Part shown: in pieces, positions 27,566-35,907 of the stretch
How positions within the stretch are numbered: position 1 is the first letter of the stretch
Layout: every line of letters starts with the position of its first letter
Source: Streptomyces sp. WM6386
GTDB lineage: Bacteria > Actinomycetota > Actinomycetes > Streptomycetales > Streptomycetaceae
NCBI RefSeq assembly: GCF_000972385.1
Contig: NZ_JXTE01000014.1
Span: 1 to 64,000 of the forward strand
Length of the DNA stretch: 64,000 nt
Direction of reading: 5' to 3'
Made by a program: the position numbers and the translations under genes
Notes under the pieces: generated by a model
Told to the model about the DNA's origin: nothing
Database searches by the model: none
What the model saw: the letters and a program-made list of their open reading frames with translations, nothing else

Positions 27566-28993
27566 TCACGCGGCCGGGGAATCCGTCGCGATCTCCCGCA
27601 CCGGCGGCCACGCCTCGTGCCAGCGCAGCTCCGCCTCCAGCTGCGCGGCCAGCGAGATCAACAGCGGCTCGCTGTTCGCCGGACCGAGCAACTGCGCCCC
27701 GACGGGCAGCCCTTGGCCGACGAACCCGGCGGGGACGTTGACACCGGGCCAGCCCAGCACGTTCCACGGCCAGGCGAAGGGACAGGCGGCGATCATGGCG
27801 CGGTCGGTGGCCAGTCCGCCCAGCTTCAGCATCGAGCCGATGCGCGGCGGGGGAGCGGCCGTGGTCGGCGCGAGGATCACGTCGTACGACGTGAAGAATC
27901 CGCCGATACGACGGTGCAGGACCGCCTCGGCCCGCCGCGCCGCCCGCAGCGGTGCCCCGCCGAGCAGTCGGCCGAGGCGGGCGGCGTCCCGGGTGCGCCG
28001 GTCGAGCAGCGCGGGGAAGGGGGCTTCGCCGACCCGCTCGGCGAGACCGACCGTGGCGCGCGGGATGAAGGTGAGCCCGATCTGTCCGTACGGGGGGTCG
28101 GCCTCCTCGACGGTGTGCCCCAACGCGGCGAGTTTCCCGGCGAGTTCGACGACCTTCGCCCGTACCTCGGGCTGGAGCCGTGCGGGCAGCGCGGTGAACG
28201 GCGGCTTCAGGGCGAGTGCGATGCGCAGCCTGCCGGGGTCGCGTCCGACGGCGCCCGAGGCGTCGACGGCGGGCGGCCGGTGTGGGTCGAGGTCGTGGTT
28301 GCCGCTCGCCGCGTCCAGCAGGAGTGCGGCGTCGGCGACCGTGCGGGCCAGGGTGCCGTTGACGGTGATGCCCTGGAAGGACTCGCCGCGCGGCCAGGTG
28401 GAGATGCGGCCGCGCTGCGGCTTGATGCCGATGAGATGGGTCCAGGAGGCCGGGATGCGCACCGATCCGGCGCCGTCCGAACCGAGTGCGGCCGGTACGA
28501 GGCCGGCGGCGACGGCGGCGGCCGATCCGCCCGAGGAGCCGCCCGGGGTGTGCTCCGCGCTCCATGGATTGCGGGTGGCGCCGAAGGCGGGTCCCTCGGT
28601 GAAGGGCCACTGCCCGAACTCACACGTGTTGGTCTTACCGACGACGACGGCTCCGGCCGCCCGCAACCGCCGTACGGCTTCCCCGTCCTGAGCCACCGTG
28701 GGGAACTCTCCCCGGCAGCCGAACGCGGTCGGCTCGCCCGCCACATCCATGTCGTCCTTGACGGCGACGGGTACGCCGAGCAGCGGCCTGCGCACTCCGG
28801 CGGCGCGTTCCCTGTCCGCCGCGTCCGCCTCGGCGAGCGCGGCCTCGGCCCGGACGACCCGGAAGGCGTTGAGGGACCCCTGGCTGGTGGCGATCCGCTC
28901 CAGGGCCCGCTCCACGAGGGCCCGGGAGGTCACCTCTCCGTCGGCCAGGGCGCGGGCCGACTCCGCCAGGCCGGTGGCACGGTCGAGCGCCAT
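27566..28993 (-). CDS. Amidase-signature family amidohydrolase
   Basis: 475 residues. The catalytic triad regions are present: Lys in VPVAVKDDMDV (about 80), the amidase signature TPGGSSGGSAAAVAAGLVP with both serines (about 155-175), and GSDGAGSVRIPA. It hydrolyses a C-N amide bond; the substrate range of the family is too wide to specify. Its length is normal for AS-family amidases. A candidate TetR-type operator sits 31 bases upstream (29025-29036). Confidence 0.88.
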   Translation of the reverse strand: MALDRATGLAESARALADGEVTSRALVERALERIATSQGSLNAFRVVRAEAALAEADAADRERAAGVRRPLLGVPVAVKDDMDVAGEPTAFGCRGEFPTVAQDGEAVRRLRAAGAVVVGKTNTCEFGQWPFTEGPAFGATRNPWSAEHTPGGSSGGSAAAVAAGLVPAALGSDGAGSVRIPASWTHLIGIKPQRGRISTWPRGESFQGITVNGTLARTVADAALLLDAASGNHDLDPHRPPAVDASGAVGRDPGRLRIALALKPPFTALPARLQPEVRAKVVELAGKLAALGHTVEEADPPYGQIGLTFIPRATVGLAERVGEAPFPALLDRRTRDAARLGRLLGGAPLRAARRAEAVLHRRIGGFFTSYDVILAPTTAAPPPRIGSMLKLGGLATDRAMIAACPFAWPWNVLGWPGVNVPAGFVGQGLPVGAQLLGPANSEPLLISLAAQLEAELRWHEAWPPVREIATDSPAA

Positions 28994-29024
28994 GTGAACC
29001 CCTCCGCGTTTGGAGCGCGTTGTC

Positions 29025-29036
29025 TACCGAACGGTA
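29025..29036. promoter_or_regulatory. TetR-type operator candidate upstream of the amidase gene
   Basis: TACCG-AA-CGGTA is a perfect 5+2+5 palindrome of a type often bound by TetR regulators. It is 31 bases upstream of the amidase start and about 200 bases upstream of the divergent GH43 gene. No TetR gene adjoins it, so the assignment is by motif shape only. Confidence 0.35.
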
Positions 29037-29135
29037 ACCTGTGGAAGCGCTGTCCCGGAACGCTCGTGGCGGGGGCGGAAGTTCAGTGCACGGCACAGCT
29101 TTCCCATAGGGCTCACCAGGTCGTGCGCAAACCAT

Positions 29136-29164
29136 TGACGCGATTCGGCCTCGCCCCTACCTTC
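29136..29164 (+). promoter_or_regulatory. Consensus-like HrdB promoter of the GH43 gene
   Basis: TTGACG (29136-29141) and TACCTT (29159-29164) are 17 bases apart, the closest match to the vegetative sigma consensus in this window. Transcription would start near 29171, leaving a leader of about 70 bases before the GTG start at 29241. Confidence 0.7.
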
Positions 29165-29176
29165 TGATCGACTTTC

Positions 29177-29191
29177 CGAACCTCGTTCGGC
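29177..29191. promoter_or_regulatory. Palindromic operator candidate just downstream of the GH43 start point
   Basis: CCGAAC-CTC-GTTCGG lies at about +7 to +21 relative to the predicted transcription start, an ideal repressor roadblock position. Sugar-responsive repressors commonly control such genes in Streptomyces, but no regulator gene is adjacent and the protein that binds is unknown. Confidence 0.45.
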
Positions 29192-29240
29192 ATGTCGGAC
29201 ACCAGAGCCGCGTTGTTTGTTTGTCCGAGGAGAGCCGCCC

Positions 29241-30620
29241 GTGACCACACGACCCCCCGCACCGTCCCGTCGTACCCTGCTGCGTGCGATGGCGGCCCTG
29301 CCCGCCTCGGCCGTGCTGATGGGCGGCCTGCCCGGCGCGGCCTTCGCCGCCGCCCCGCCGAGCGGCTCCGCGACCCGCTACACCATCGTGCCGTTCCTCA
29401 ACAGCAACGACGGCACGGTGAACGTCTACCAGTCGGACGACGCCCTCGACTTCCGGCTGCTGAAGTCCTCGGCCTACACCCCGCCGAGCAACAGAATCCG
29501 CGACGCCAGCATCTTCAAGCACACCAACGGCTACTACTACATCACCTACACCACCCACACCTGGCAGGACGCCAGCACCACGATCGGCTTCGCCCGCAGC
29601 TCCGACCGGGTCAACTGGACCTTCTTGTACGACTACACGGTCCCGATCACCAATCTGTCCCGGGCGTGGGCGCCGGAGTGGTTCGTCGACAGCGACGGCA
29701 GTGTGAACGTCATCGTGTCCTGCTCGGTCACCAGCGACGAGTGGATCTTCACGCCGTATCTGCTGAAGGCGACGAACTCGGCGCTCACCACGTGGAGTTC
29801 ACCGGTGGCCCTCTCCGGCATCGGCTCGAACCATATCGACACCTTCCTCGTGAAGATCGGCTCGACGTACCACGCGTTCACCAAGAACGAGACGACCAAG
29901 TACATCGAGTACGCGACGGCCTCCTCGCTGACCGGCCCCTACACGATCTCCAGGACCGGCGACTGGGCCGGCTGGGGCAGCTACCGCGAGGGCCCGGCGC
30001 TCGTCCAGCTCGACAACGGCGCCTGGCGGCTCTTCTTCGACGGCTACGGCGACGGCAAGTACTACTACAGCGACAGCTACGACACCTTCGCGACCTGGTC
30101 CGCCCCGGCGGCCCTGCCCGTGGTCTCCGGTACGGCCCGTCACTTCACGGTGATCAAGGAGACGGTGACGGGCGGCCCGAGCCTGGCGAGGAACGTCACG
30201 CGGTCCTTCCAGTCGGCCAACTACTCCACCCGCTACTGGCAGACGCAGTCCTCCCTGCTCAACCTCCCGGTGGTGACCAGCTCCAGCACCACCGCCGAGA
30301 AGACGGCGTCGACCTTCACCGTCGTCGCGGGCCTCGCCGACTCGGGCGGCTACTCCTTCCGCGACTCCTCCGGCAACTACCTGCGCCACTGGGACTTCCG
30401 CGCCCGCTTCGACGCGAACGACGGCACGTCGACGTTCGCCAAGGACGCGACGTTCATCGCCCGCACGGGAACGGCGAGCGGCTCGATCCGCTTCGAGTCG
30501 TACAACTACCCGGGCTACTACCTGCGCCACTACAGCTACCAGCTGCGGGTGGATCGTTCGGACGGCACGGACACCTTCCGCCAGGACAGCTCGTTCACGC
30601 CGGTGACGGCCTGGGCCTGA
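29241..30620 (+). CDS. Tat-secreted glycoside hydrolase family 43-like enzyme with AbfB (CBM42) module
   Basis: 459 residues, GTG start with GAGGAG 6-8 bases upstream. The signal has a twin-arginine motif (SRRTLLRA) and ends GAAFAAA. The catalytic domain (about 45-310) has the five-bladed propeller signatures of GH43: an early Asp (RDASIFKHTNGYYY), APEWF, and a late acidic segment (YREGPALVQL). The C-terminal domain (about 320-459) is AbfB: RSFQSANYSTRYW and NYPGYYLRHYSYQLRVDR, which binds arabinofuranose side chains. It is a likely arabinan or arabinoxylan hydrolase outside the cell. It is monocistronic, with a promoter, operator candidate and terminator of its own. Confidence 0.82.
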   Translation: MTTRPPAPSRRTLLRAMAALPASAVLMGGLPGAAFAAAPPSGSATRYTIVPFLNSNDGTVNVYQSDDALDFRLLKSSAYTPPSNRIRDASIFKHTNGYYYITYTTHTWQDASTTIGFARSSDRVNWTFLYDYTVPITNLSRAWAPEWFVDSDGSVNVIVSCSVTSDEWIFTPYLLKATNSALTTWSSPVALSGIGSNHIDTFLVKIGSTYHAFTKNETTKYIEYATASSLTGPYTISRTGDWAGWGSYREGPALVQLDNGAWRLFFDGYGDGKYYYSDSYDTFATWSAPAALPVVSGTARHFTVIKETVTGGPSLARNVTRSFQSANYSTRYWQTQSSLLNLPVVTSSSTTAEKTASTFTVVAGLADSGGYSFRDSSGNYLRHWDFRARFDANDGTSTFAKDATFIARTGTASGSIRFESYNYPGYYLRHYSYQLRVDRSDGTDTFRQDSSFTPVTAWA

Positions 30621-30637
30621 CCCCCACACCTGTTGAC

Positions 30638-30665
30638 GTGGGCAGTCGCACCGGTGACTGCCCAC
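30638..30665. terminator. Intrinsic terminator between the GH43 and LysR genes
   Basis: A perfect 10-bp stem (30638-30647 with 30656-30665) with an 8-nt loop is followed by a pyrimidine-rich TCCTTCCT. It lies 18 bases after the GH43 stop, between convergent genes, and could serve both. Confidence 0.8.
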
Positions 30666-30747
30666 TCCTTCCTGAGGACGATGTCGAAGGACATCGAGGT
30701 CCACCCAGGGATCGCCCGGGACATCTCGGCTGTCAAGTCCTGTGCGG

Positions 30748-31644
30748 CTACGGGGACTCGGGGCTGATGTCCTCCAGGGCGAGCAGGACGCGGGCGAGTG
30801 CGGGATTGCGCGAGTGCCGGGGCCACAGCAGATGCAGTTCCACCGGTTCGGGCACCCGCGTGGCCACCGGCACGAACGTGACGTTCGGGATGCCGAGCAA
30901 GGTCGCGGAGGCAGGGACGAAGGCGATACCGCGGTCGGCGGACACCAGCCACAGCATCGTGAGCACCTGACTGACGCTGTGCACCACGCGCTCCTGCGCC
31001 AGCGGGACCAGGCTCACCATCAAGTCGTAGAAGTACCGGGCCTTTTGCTGCGAGTGGAAGATCAACGGCTCACCGGTGAGGTCCTCTGCGCCCACGGGCC
31101 GGTCCAGGCCGGCAAGCCTGTGCTCGGCGGGCACCGCGAGCAGCAACGCCTCCCGCTGGAGCAGCCGGGATGCGAAGAGCTCGGAGTCGAACGGCGGGCG
31201 GGCGAGGCCCAGATCGAGGTCCTCGCCGGACAGCGCCGCGACCTGCTCGCGGGTGACCATCTCGAAGAGCTCGATGCGTACCTGCGGCAACTGCTGTTCC
31301 AGCCGGTTCAGGATGCGGCCGAGCGTGCCGAACGTCGAAGCCGCGGTGAAGCCGAGCCGGACCACGCCGCGTGATCCCGAGTGGATGCGCAGCGCCAGAT
31401 GCGGCGCCGCCTCGGCCATGGCGAGGATCCGCCGTGCCTCGACCAGGAAGGCCTCACCGGCCGGAGTCAGCTCCACTCGACGGTTGTCGCGATCGAGCAG
31501 CTGGACGCCGACGGCAGCCTCGAGCTTCTGTATCTGGCGGCTCAACGGCGGCTGGGTGATCCGCAGTCGCGCGGCCGCCCGGCCGAAGTGCAACTCCTCG
31601 GCAACGGCGACCAGTCCGCGAAGTTGCTCCAGGGTGTACCCCAT
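30748..31644 (-). CDS. LysR-family regulator of the tricarboxylate transporter
   Basis: 298 residues from the ATG at 31644. The HTH domain is LHFGRAAARLRITQPPLSRQIQKLE, and the co-inducer domain has LGFTAASTFGTLGRIL, LGLARPPFD and DRGIAFVPASATLLG. It is divergent from tctC with 118 bases between start codons, a standard arrangement for control of tctCBA by its substrate. An ATGCAC direct repeat lies in the intergenic region, overlapping its own start. Confidence 0.88.
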   Translation of the reverse strand: MGYTLEQLRGLVAVAEELHFGRAAARLRITQPPLSRQIQKLEAAVGVQLLDRDNRRVELTPAGEAFLVEARRILAMAEAAPHLALRIHSGSRGVVRLGFTAASTFGTLGRILNRLEQQLPQVRIELFEMVTREQVAALSGEDLDLGLARPPFDSELFASRLLQREALLLAVPAEHRLAGLDRPVGAEDLTGEPLIFHSQQKARYFYDLMVSLVPLAQERVVHSVSQVLTMLWLVSADRGIAFVPASATLLGIPNVTFVPVATRVPEPVELHLLWPRHSRNPALARVLLALEDISPESP

Positions 31645-31677
31645 GCACAAAAGGTATCAGTCGATGCACTAACGGAG

Positions 31678-31707
31678 TTGGACAGGCATGAAGCGCGGTC
31701 ATAGGCT
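31678..31707 (+). promoter_or_regulatory. Promoter of the tctCBA operon
   Basis: TTGGAC (31678-31683) and TAGGCT (31702-31707) are 18 bases apart, giving a predicted start near 31714 and a 49-base leader that ends in GAGGAGA before the tctC ATG. The repeated ATGCAC (31643-31648 and 31664-31669, two helical turns apart) lies just upstream and may bind the LysR regulator. Confidence 0.55.
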
Positions 31708-31762
31708 GCGCGACGCTGAGGACCCCGGCACTCTCTCCCTACACAGCGCCTGAGGAGAACTC

Positions 31763-32770
31763 ATGCAGAAGAGGCTCGGGGTGCGCCCCCGCATCACGGC
31801 GGCTGCCATGCTCGTCGCCGCACTCGCGCTGGCCGGCTGTGGTGGGAACGTCGGGGATCAGAAGTCCGGGGACGACGCCGCTTTCCCGGAGCGCGGGATC
31901 ACCCTCCTCGTCGGCCAGGACGCCGGCGGCAGCACCGACCTGATCGCGCGAGCGGCCGCCGATCCCGCTGGCTCCGACCTCGAACAGGCCATCACCGTGC
32001 TCAACAAGCCCGGCGCCAACGGCGCCCTCGCCGCGAAGGAGCTCGCCGGGGCCGAAGCGGACGGCTACACGGCGATGGTCTTCGTGGGCTCCCTCGCCTA
32101 CATCACCCCGCTGGCCGTCCCGGCCGACGAAGCCGTCGACATCCAGGACTACGAGGTCGTCACCGGCCTCTCCCAGGACGACTACGTCCTCGTCGCCAGC
32201 GCCAAGTCCCGCTTCAAGACGGTCAAGGACGTCGTCGACGCCGATCAGGCCGTCAAGTACGGCACCACCGGCGTCGGTACGGGCAGCCATCTCAGCCAGG
32301 CACTGCTGTTCTCCCAGGCCGACGTCGACGCCACCGCCGTGCCCTTCGACGGCGGCGCCCCCACCCTCACCGCGGTCATGGGCGGCCAGGTCGACGTCGC
32401 CTCCATCCAGCTCGGCGAGGCCCAGCCCCAGATCGAGGCCGGCAAGGTGACCCCGCTGGTGACGTTCGCGAAGAAGCGGCCCTCGTACATGCCGGACACC
32501 CCGACCGCCGTCGAGGCGGGCTACGACGTCCCCGTCCAGCAGTCACGCTCGATCGTCGTCCCCAAGGGCACCCCCGATGACGTCGTCGCGCGGCTGCGCA
32601 CAGCGTTCCAGAAGGCGTTCGCCACCGCGGAGTACAAGGACTTCAACACCCGGCGGCTGCTCACTCCCCACGAGGTCGACGGTCCCACCGTGCTTCGCGA
32701 ATGGACGGGCGCGCTGAAGAACTACCGCGACCTCGTCGGCCAGTACAAGATCGACCTGAGCGAGAACTGA
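31763..32770 (+). CDS. tctC: Tripartite tricarboxylate transporter substrate-binding lipoprotein (TctC/Bug family)
   Basis: 335 residues with an ideal lipobox (ALAGC, Cys26), so it is an extracellular lipid-anchored receptor. It has the Bug-family motifs GITLLVGQDAGGSTDLIAR near the start, VLNKPGANGALAAKELA, YGTTGVGTGSHLSQ and RSIVVPKGTPDDVVARL. It binds a carboxylated substrate, classically citrate, although the family is broad. It is the first gene of tctC-tctB-tctA; the stop overlaps the tctB start by one base. Confidence 0.9.
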   Translation: MQKRLGVRPRITAAAMLVAALALAGCGGNVGDQKSGDDAAFPERGITLLVGQDAGGSTDLIARAAADPAGSDLEQAITVLNKPGANGALAAKELAGAEADGYTAMVFVGSLAYITPLAVPADEAVDIQDYEVVTGLSQDDYVLVASAKSRFKTVKDVVDADQAVKYGTTGVGTGSHLSQALLFSQADVDATAVPFDGGAPTLTAVMGGQVDVASIQLGEAQPQIEAGKVTPLVTFAKKRPSYMPDTPTAVEAGYDVPVQQSRSIVVPKGTPDDVVARLRTAFQKAFATAEYKDFNTRRLLTPHEVDGPTVLREWTGALKNYRDLVGQYKIDLSEN

Positions 32771-33270
32771 TGGGTTCGCCCACGGACACTCCGTCGGCCG
32801 CGGGTGAGCCCGCCGACGAGAGCCGGCCACCGGCGGCGGGCCCGGTGACCCAGCTCGTCACGGCCGTGGTCGTCGTGGCGCTCGGCGCCACCGCGCTCAC
32901 GGGGGCGCTGAACCTGGGCGTCGGGAGCCCCGCCGAGCCCGGCCCCGGCACCTGGCCGGCCCTCGTGAGCGCGGCACTGACCGTCCTCGGTGTCCTCCTG
33001 GCCGCCCGCGCCCGGCACATGGACGACGCCGAGCGGTTCACCCGCACCGGCCTGCACGTCCTCGTGGCCGTCGGCAGCATGGTCGCGTTCGTGGCGCTCG
33101 TCGGCGTCATCGGCTTCGAGATCCCCGCGACGCTCCTGGCCTTCTTCTGGCTCCGCGTGCTCGGACGGGAGAGCCGGCGGACCTCCGCCGCCGTGAGCCT
33201 CGGCCTCACCGTCGTTCTCTACGTGCTGTTCGTCGGCGCGCTGGAGGTCACCGTCCCCCACCTGTTCTGA
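32770..33270 (+). CDS. tctB: Tripartite tricarboxylate transporter small membrane subunit (TctB)
   Basis: 166 residues with four hydrophobic helices (QLVTAVVVVALGATALTGAL, WPALVSAALTVLGVLLAAR, HVLVAVGSMVAFVALVGVIGFE, AAVSLGLTVVLYVLFVGAL), the usual TctB topology. GTWPALVSAALTVLG matches the conserved first loop region of the family. It is the small integral partner of TctA. Confidence 0.88.
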   Translation: MGSPTDTPSAAGEPADESRPPAAGPVTQLVTAVVVVALGATALTGALNLGVGSPAEPGPGTWPALVSAALTVLGVLLAARARHMDDAERFTRTGLHVLVAVGSMVAFVALVGVIGFEIPATLLAFFWLRVLGRESRRTSAAVSLGLTVVLYVLFVGALEVTVPHLF

Positions 33271-33299
33271 CCCGATACCGCCCCTGTCTGGGAGGCCAG

Positions 33300-34811
33300 T
33301 TGGACGTGTCCCCCGTGCTCGACGGCTTCGCCGTCGTTCTAGAACCGGCCAACCTTCTGTACTGCCTCATCGGCGTGGTCATCGGCATGCTGGTCGGTGT
33401 CCTGCCCGGTCTGGGGCCGGCCGCGACCATCGCCATCCTTCTCCCGGTCACCCTGGGCATCGAACCCGTGACCGCGATCATCATGCTGGCGGGCATCTTC
33501 TACGGCGCGCAGTACGGCGGCACCGTCACCTCCGTACTCCTGCGCCTGCCGGGCGAGGCGTCCTCGGTGGTGACCGTCTTCGACGGACACGCACTGGCCC
33601 GTCAGGGCCGGGCGGGCACGGCCCTGGGCATCGCCGCGATCGGCTCCTTCGTCGGAGGAACCCTCTCGGTCATCGCACTGACCCTCGTGGCACCCCTGGT
33701 CTCCGAGTTCGCCCTGGACTTCGGCCCGCCCGAGTACACGCTGCTGGCCCTGCTCGGCATCCTGCTCGTGGCCACGGTCTCCAACGGCGGCCTGCTCAAG
33801 GCCCTCATCGCCGCGGCCGTCGGCCTGCTCCTGGCCACCGTGGGGCGCGACGGATTCACCAGCACCGAACGCTTCACGTTCGACAGCCTGTCGCTCGCCG
33901 ACGGCCTGGACTTCGTGCCGATCGCCATGGGCCTGTTCGGCCTCGGCGAGATCCTCCACACTCTGGAGGAGCGCCACCGCGCCGTACACGCGCCGACCAC
34001 CGTCGCCAACGTCTGGCCGAGCCGGAGCGACCTACGGCAGTCCTCCGGAGCCATCGGTCGCGGCGGCGTCCTCGGCTTCCTCCTCGGCGTCCTTCCCGGA
34101 GGCGGCGCGGTACTCGCCTCGCTCGCCGCCTACGCCCTGGAGAAACGCAGGTCACGCCATCCCGAGCGGTTCGGCCACGGCGCCGTCGAAGGGGTGGCCG
34201 CCCCCGAGACCGCCAACAACGCGGCCGCCACCTCGTCGTTCATCCCCCTGCTGTCCCTGGGCATACCCGCCAACGCCACCATGGCGGTCATCTTCGGTGC
34301 CCTGCTGATCCAGGGCATCACCCCGGGTCCACAGCTCGTCACCGAGCATCCCGAGCTCTTCTGGGGCGTCGTCAACTCGATGTACCTCGGGAACATCCTC
34401 CTGCTGATCATGAGCATCCCGCTGGTCGGACTGTTCGTGCGCATCCTGCGGATACGCCCGTCCGTCCTCGCCCCGATCACGGTGCTCATCACGCTCATCG
34501 GCGCGTACACCGTCAACAACAGCGTCTTCGACATGGGTGTGGTGGTCTTCTTCGGCGTCATCGGATACCTGATGAAGAAGCTCGGCTTCGACCCGGGCCC
34601 GCTCGTGCTCGCCTTCGTCCTGGGATCCCTGCTGGAGACCTCGCTGCGCCGCTCGTTGCTGCTGTTCGACGGAGACCCGAGCGGTTTCGCCACCCGCCCG
34701 ATCTCCGGAACCCTGGTCGTGCTGTTCCTCGCCGTGGCGCTGGCTCCCGCCGTACGCAAGGCCTGGCACCACCGCAAGGCGTCTTTGGACCGGGACAAGG
34801 AGACGGTGTGA
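33300..34811 (+). CDS. tctA: Tripartite tricarboxylate transporter large permease (TctA)
   Basis: 503 residues with about 11-12 transmembrane helices. The family signature GVLPGLGPAATIAILLPVT is at about residue 35, and a second re-entrant copy, LGVLPGGGAVLASLAAYALE, is at about 265. The late SLGIPANATMAVIFGALLIQGI is also typical. The start is either the TTG at 33300 (GGGAGG 4 bases away) or the GTG at 33306 (10 bases away). It forms the substrate channel with TctB. Confidence 0.93.
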   Translation: MDVSPVLDGFAVVLEPANLLYCLIGVVIGMLVGVLPGLGPAATIAILLPVTLGIEPVTAIIMLAGIFYGAQYGGTVTSVLLRLPGEASSVVTVFDGHALARQGRAGTALGIAAIGSFVGGTLSVIALTLVAPLVSEFALDFGPPEYTLLALLGILLVATVSNGGLLKALIAAAVGLLLATVGRDGFTSTERFTFDSLSLADGLDFVPIAMGLFGLGEILHTLEERHRAVHAPTTVANVWPSRSDLRQSSGAIGRGGVLGFLLGVLPGGGAVLASLAAYALEKRRSRHPERFGHGAVEGVAAPETANNAAATSSFIPLLSLGIPANATMAVIFGALLIQGITPGPQLVTEHPELFWGVVNSMYLGNILLLIMSIPLVGLFVRILRIRPSVLAPITVLITLIGAYTVNNSVFDMGVVVFFGVIGYLMKKLGFDPGPLVLAFVLGSLLETSLRRSLLLFDGDPSGFATRPISGTLVVLFLAVALAPAVRKAWHHRKASLDRDKETV

Positions 34812-34830
34812 CCGCGTCGTCGGGCCGGGC

Positions 34831-35907
34831 CTACAGCGGCGCCGGGGAAGAGGCACCGGCGATCAGCAGTCGGGGCGTGCCCGTGCCGTTCGCGGGCACG
34901 CTCCACAGGTCGCTGGTGCCGACCTTGCCCTCGGCGGGCAGCGCGTAGGCGACGGTCTCGTCGTCCAGCCAGGTGGCCTGGTCGTCGACGCTGTGGCGTT
35001 CGGCCAGGGGTGTCTCCTTGAGGGTGCGCAGATCGAGGACGTACTCGCGCCAGAGGTCGGTACGCGAAAGCACCCGCTTCTTGAAGGCGACCCGGGTGCC
35101 GTCGGGGGAGAGGGAGGGGCACTCCACGTTCTCGAGCAGGGTGGTCACCGTCTGCCGGGAGAGCGAACCGCGGACCAGGTAGGTCTTGCTGTCCGTGTTC
35201 AGGGTGGCGTAGAAGGTGTCGTCGTCGCCGGCGAAGGTGACTCCCCAGAAGTTGACGTCCGCCGCCTTGTAGGACCTGCCGTCCAGATCGATGGAGAACG
35301 TCTCCAGGCTGGGGATCAGCTTCATGGTGCGGGTGTCCAGGACCGAGGTCCTGGTGGAGAAGAACGCGGACGCGTAGGACTCGCCCGAGACGAAGACGGT
35401 CCAGGCGACGAAGCGGCCGCTGGGGGAGACCCGGGCCCGGCTGGGGGTGCCCGCGAGCGAGTAGGTGTGCCGGGTACGCAGGTCGGAGTCCAGGAGCAGG
35501 GCCCGGTTGTTCTGCTTGAGGACGCCGGTGTCGGACTGGAGGCACACGCCCGTGCCGGCGGCCGCGTAGAAGCGCGCGCACTTCAGGTCCGAGGCGGTCC
35601 GCCCGCTCTCGGGCTCGGTGGACGGGACCGAGGCGACCGCGGTGCGGTGCGGGCCGGCGGCCGCGTTGACGAACATCAGCCGGTCCTTCTGGCCGAGCGT
35701 CACCTTGCCCCCGCTGACGGCGGGGCCGCCCGCCTGCGGCCGGTTCGCCCGGTCCGCGCGGTCGGCGGCGCGCAGGACCATGCCGGTCCCCAGCCCCGCG
35801 AGCAGCAGCACCGCCGTGACGAGGACGATCAGGCGGCGGCGGAGCGGTGTCATCTGGTTCCTCTTCGCTGGAGTCGTCATCGGGTCCCGCTTCGTCGCGG
35901 TGGTCAT
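34831..35907 (-). CDS. Membrane-anchored beta-propeller (TolB/PD40-like) protein
   Basis: 358 residues from the ATG at 35907, which overlaps the MFS stop (ATGA); ATGs at 35880 and 35853 are alternatives, the last with the best Shine-Dalgarno. A single N-terminal transmembrane segment (LRRRLIVLVTAVLLLAGLGTGMVL) puts the rest outside. The outer part has PD40-type strands (RARVSPSGRFVAW, CPSLSPDGTRVAFKKR, DQATWLDDETVAYALP) typical of TolB-like propellers. No enzyme motif is evident. Its coupling to an MFS exporter and nearness to a glycosyltransferase suggest a surface role. Confidence 0.75.
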   Translation of the reverse strand: MTTATKRDPMTTPAKRNQMTPLRRRLIVLVTAVLLLAGLGTGMVLRAADRADRANRPQAGGPAVSGGKVTLGQKDRLMFVNAAAGPHRTAVASVPSTEPESGRTASDLKCARFYAAAGTGVCLQSDTGVLKQNNRALLLDSDLRTRHTYSLAGTPSRARVSPSGRFVAWTVFVSGESYASAFFSTRTSVLDTRTMKLIPSLETFSIDLDGRSYKAADVNFWGVTFAGDDDTFYATLNTDSKTYLVRGSLSRQTVTTLLENVECPSLSPDGTRVAFKKRVLSRTDLWREYVLDLRTLKETPLAERHSVDDQATWLDDETVAYALPAEGKVGTSDLWSVPANGTGTPRLLIAGASSPAPL

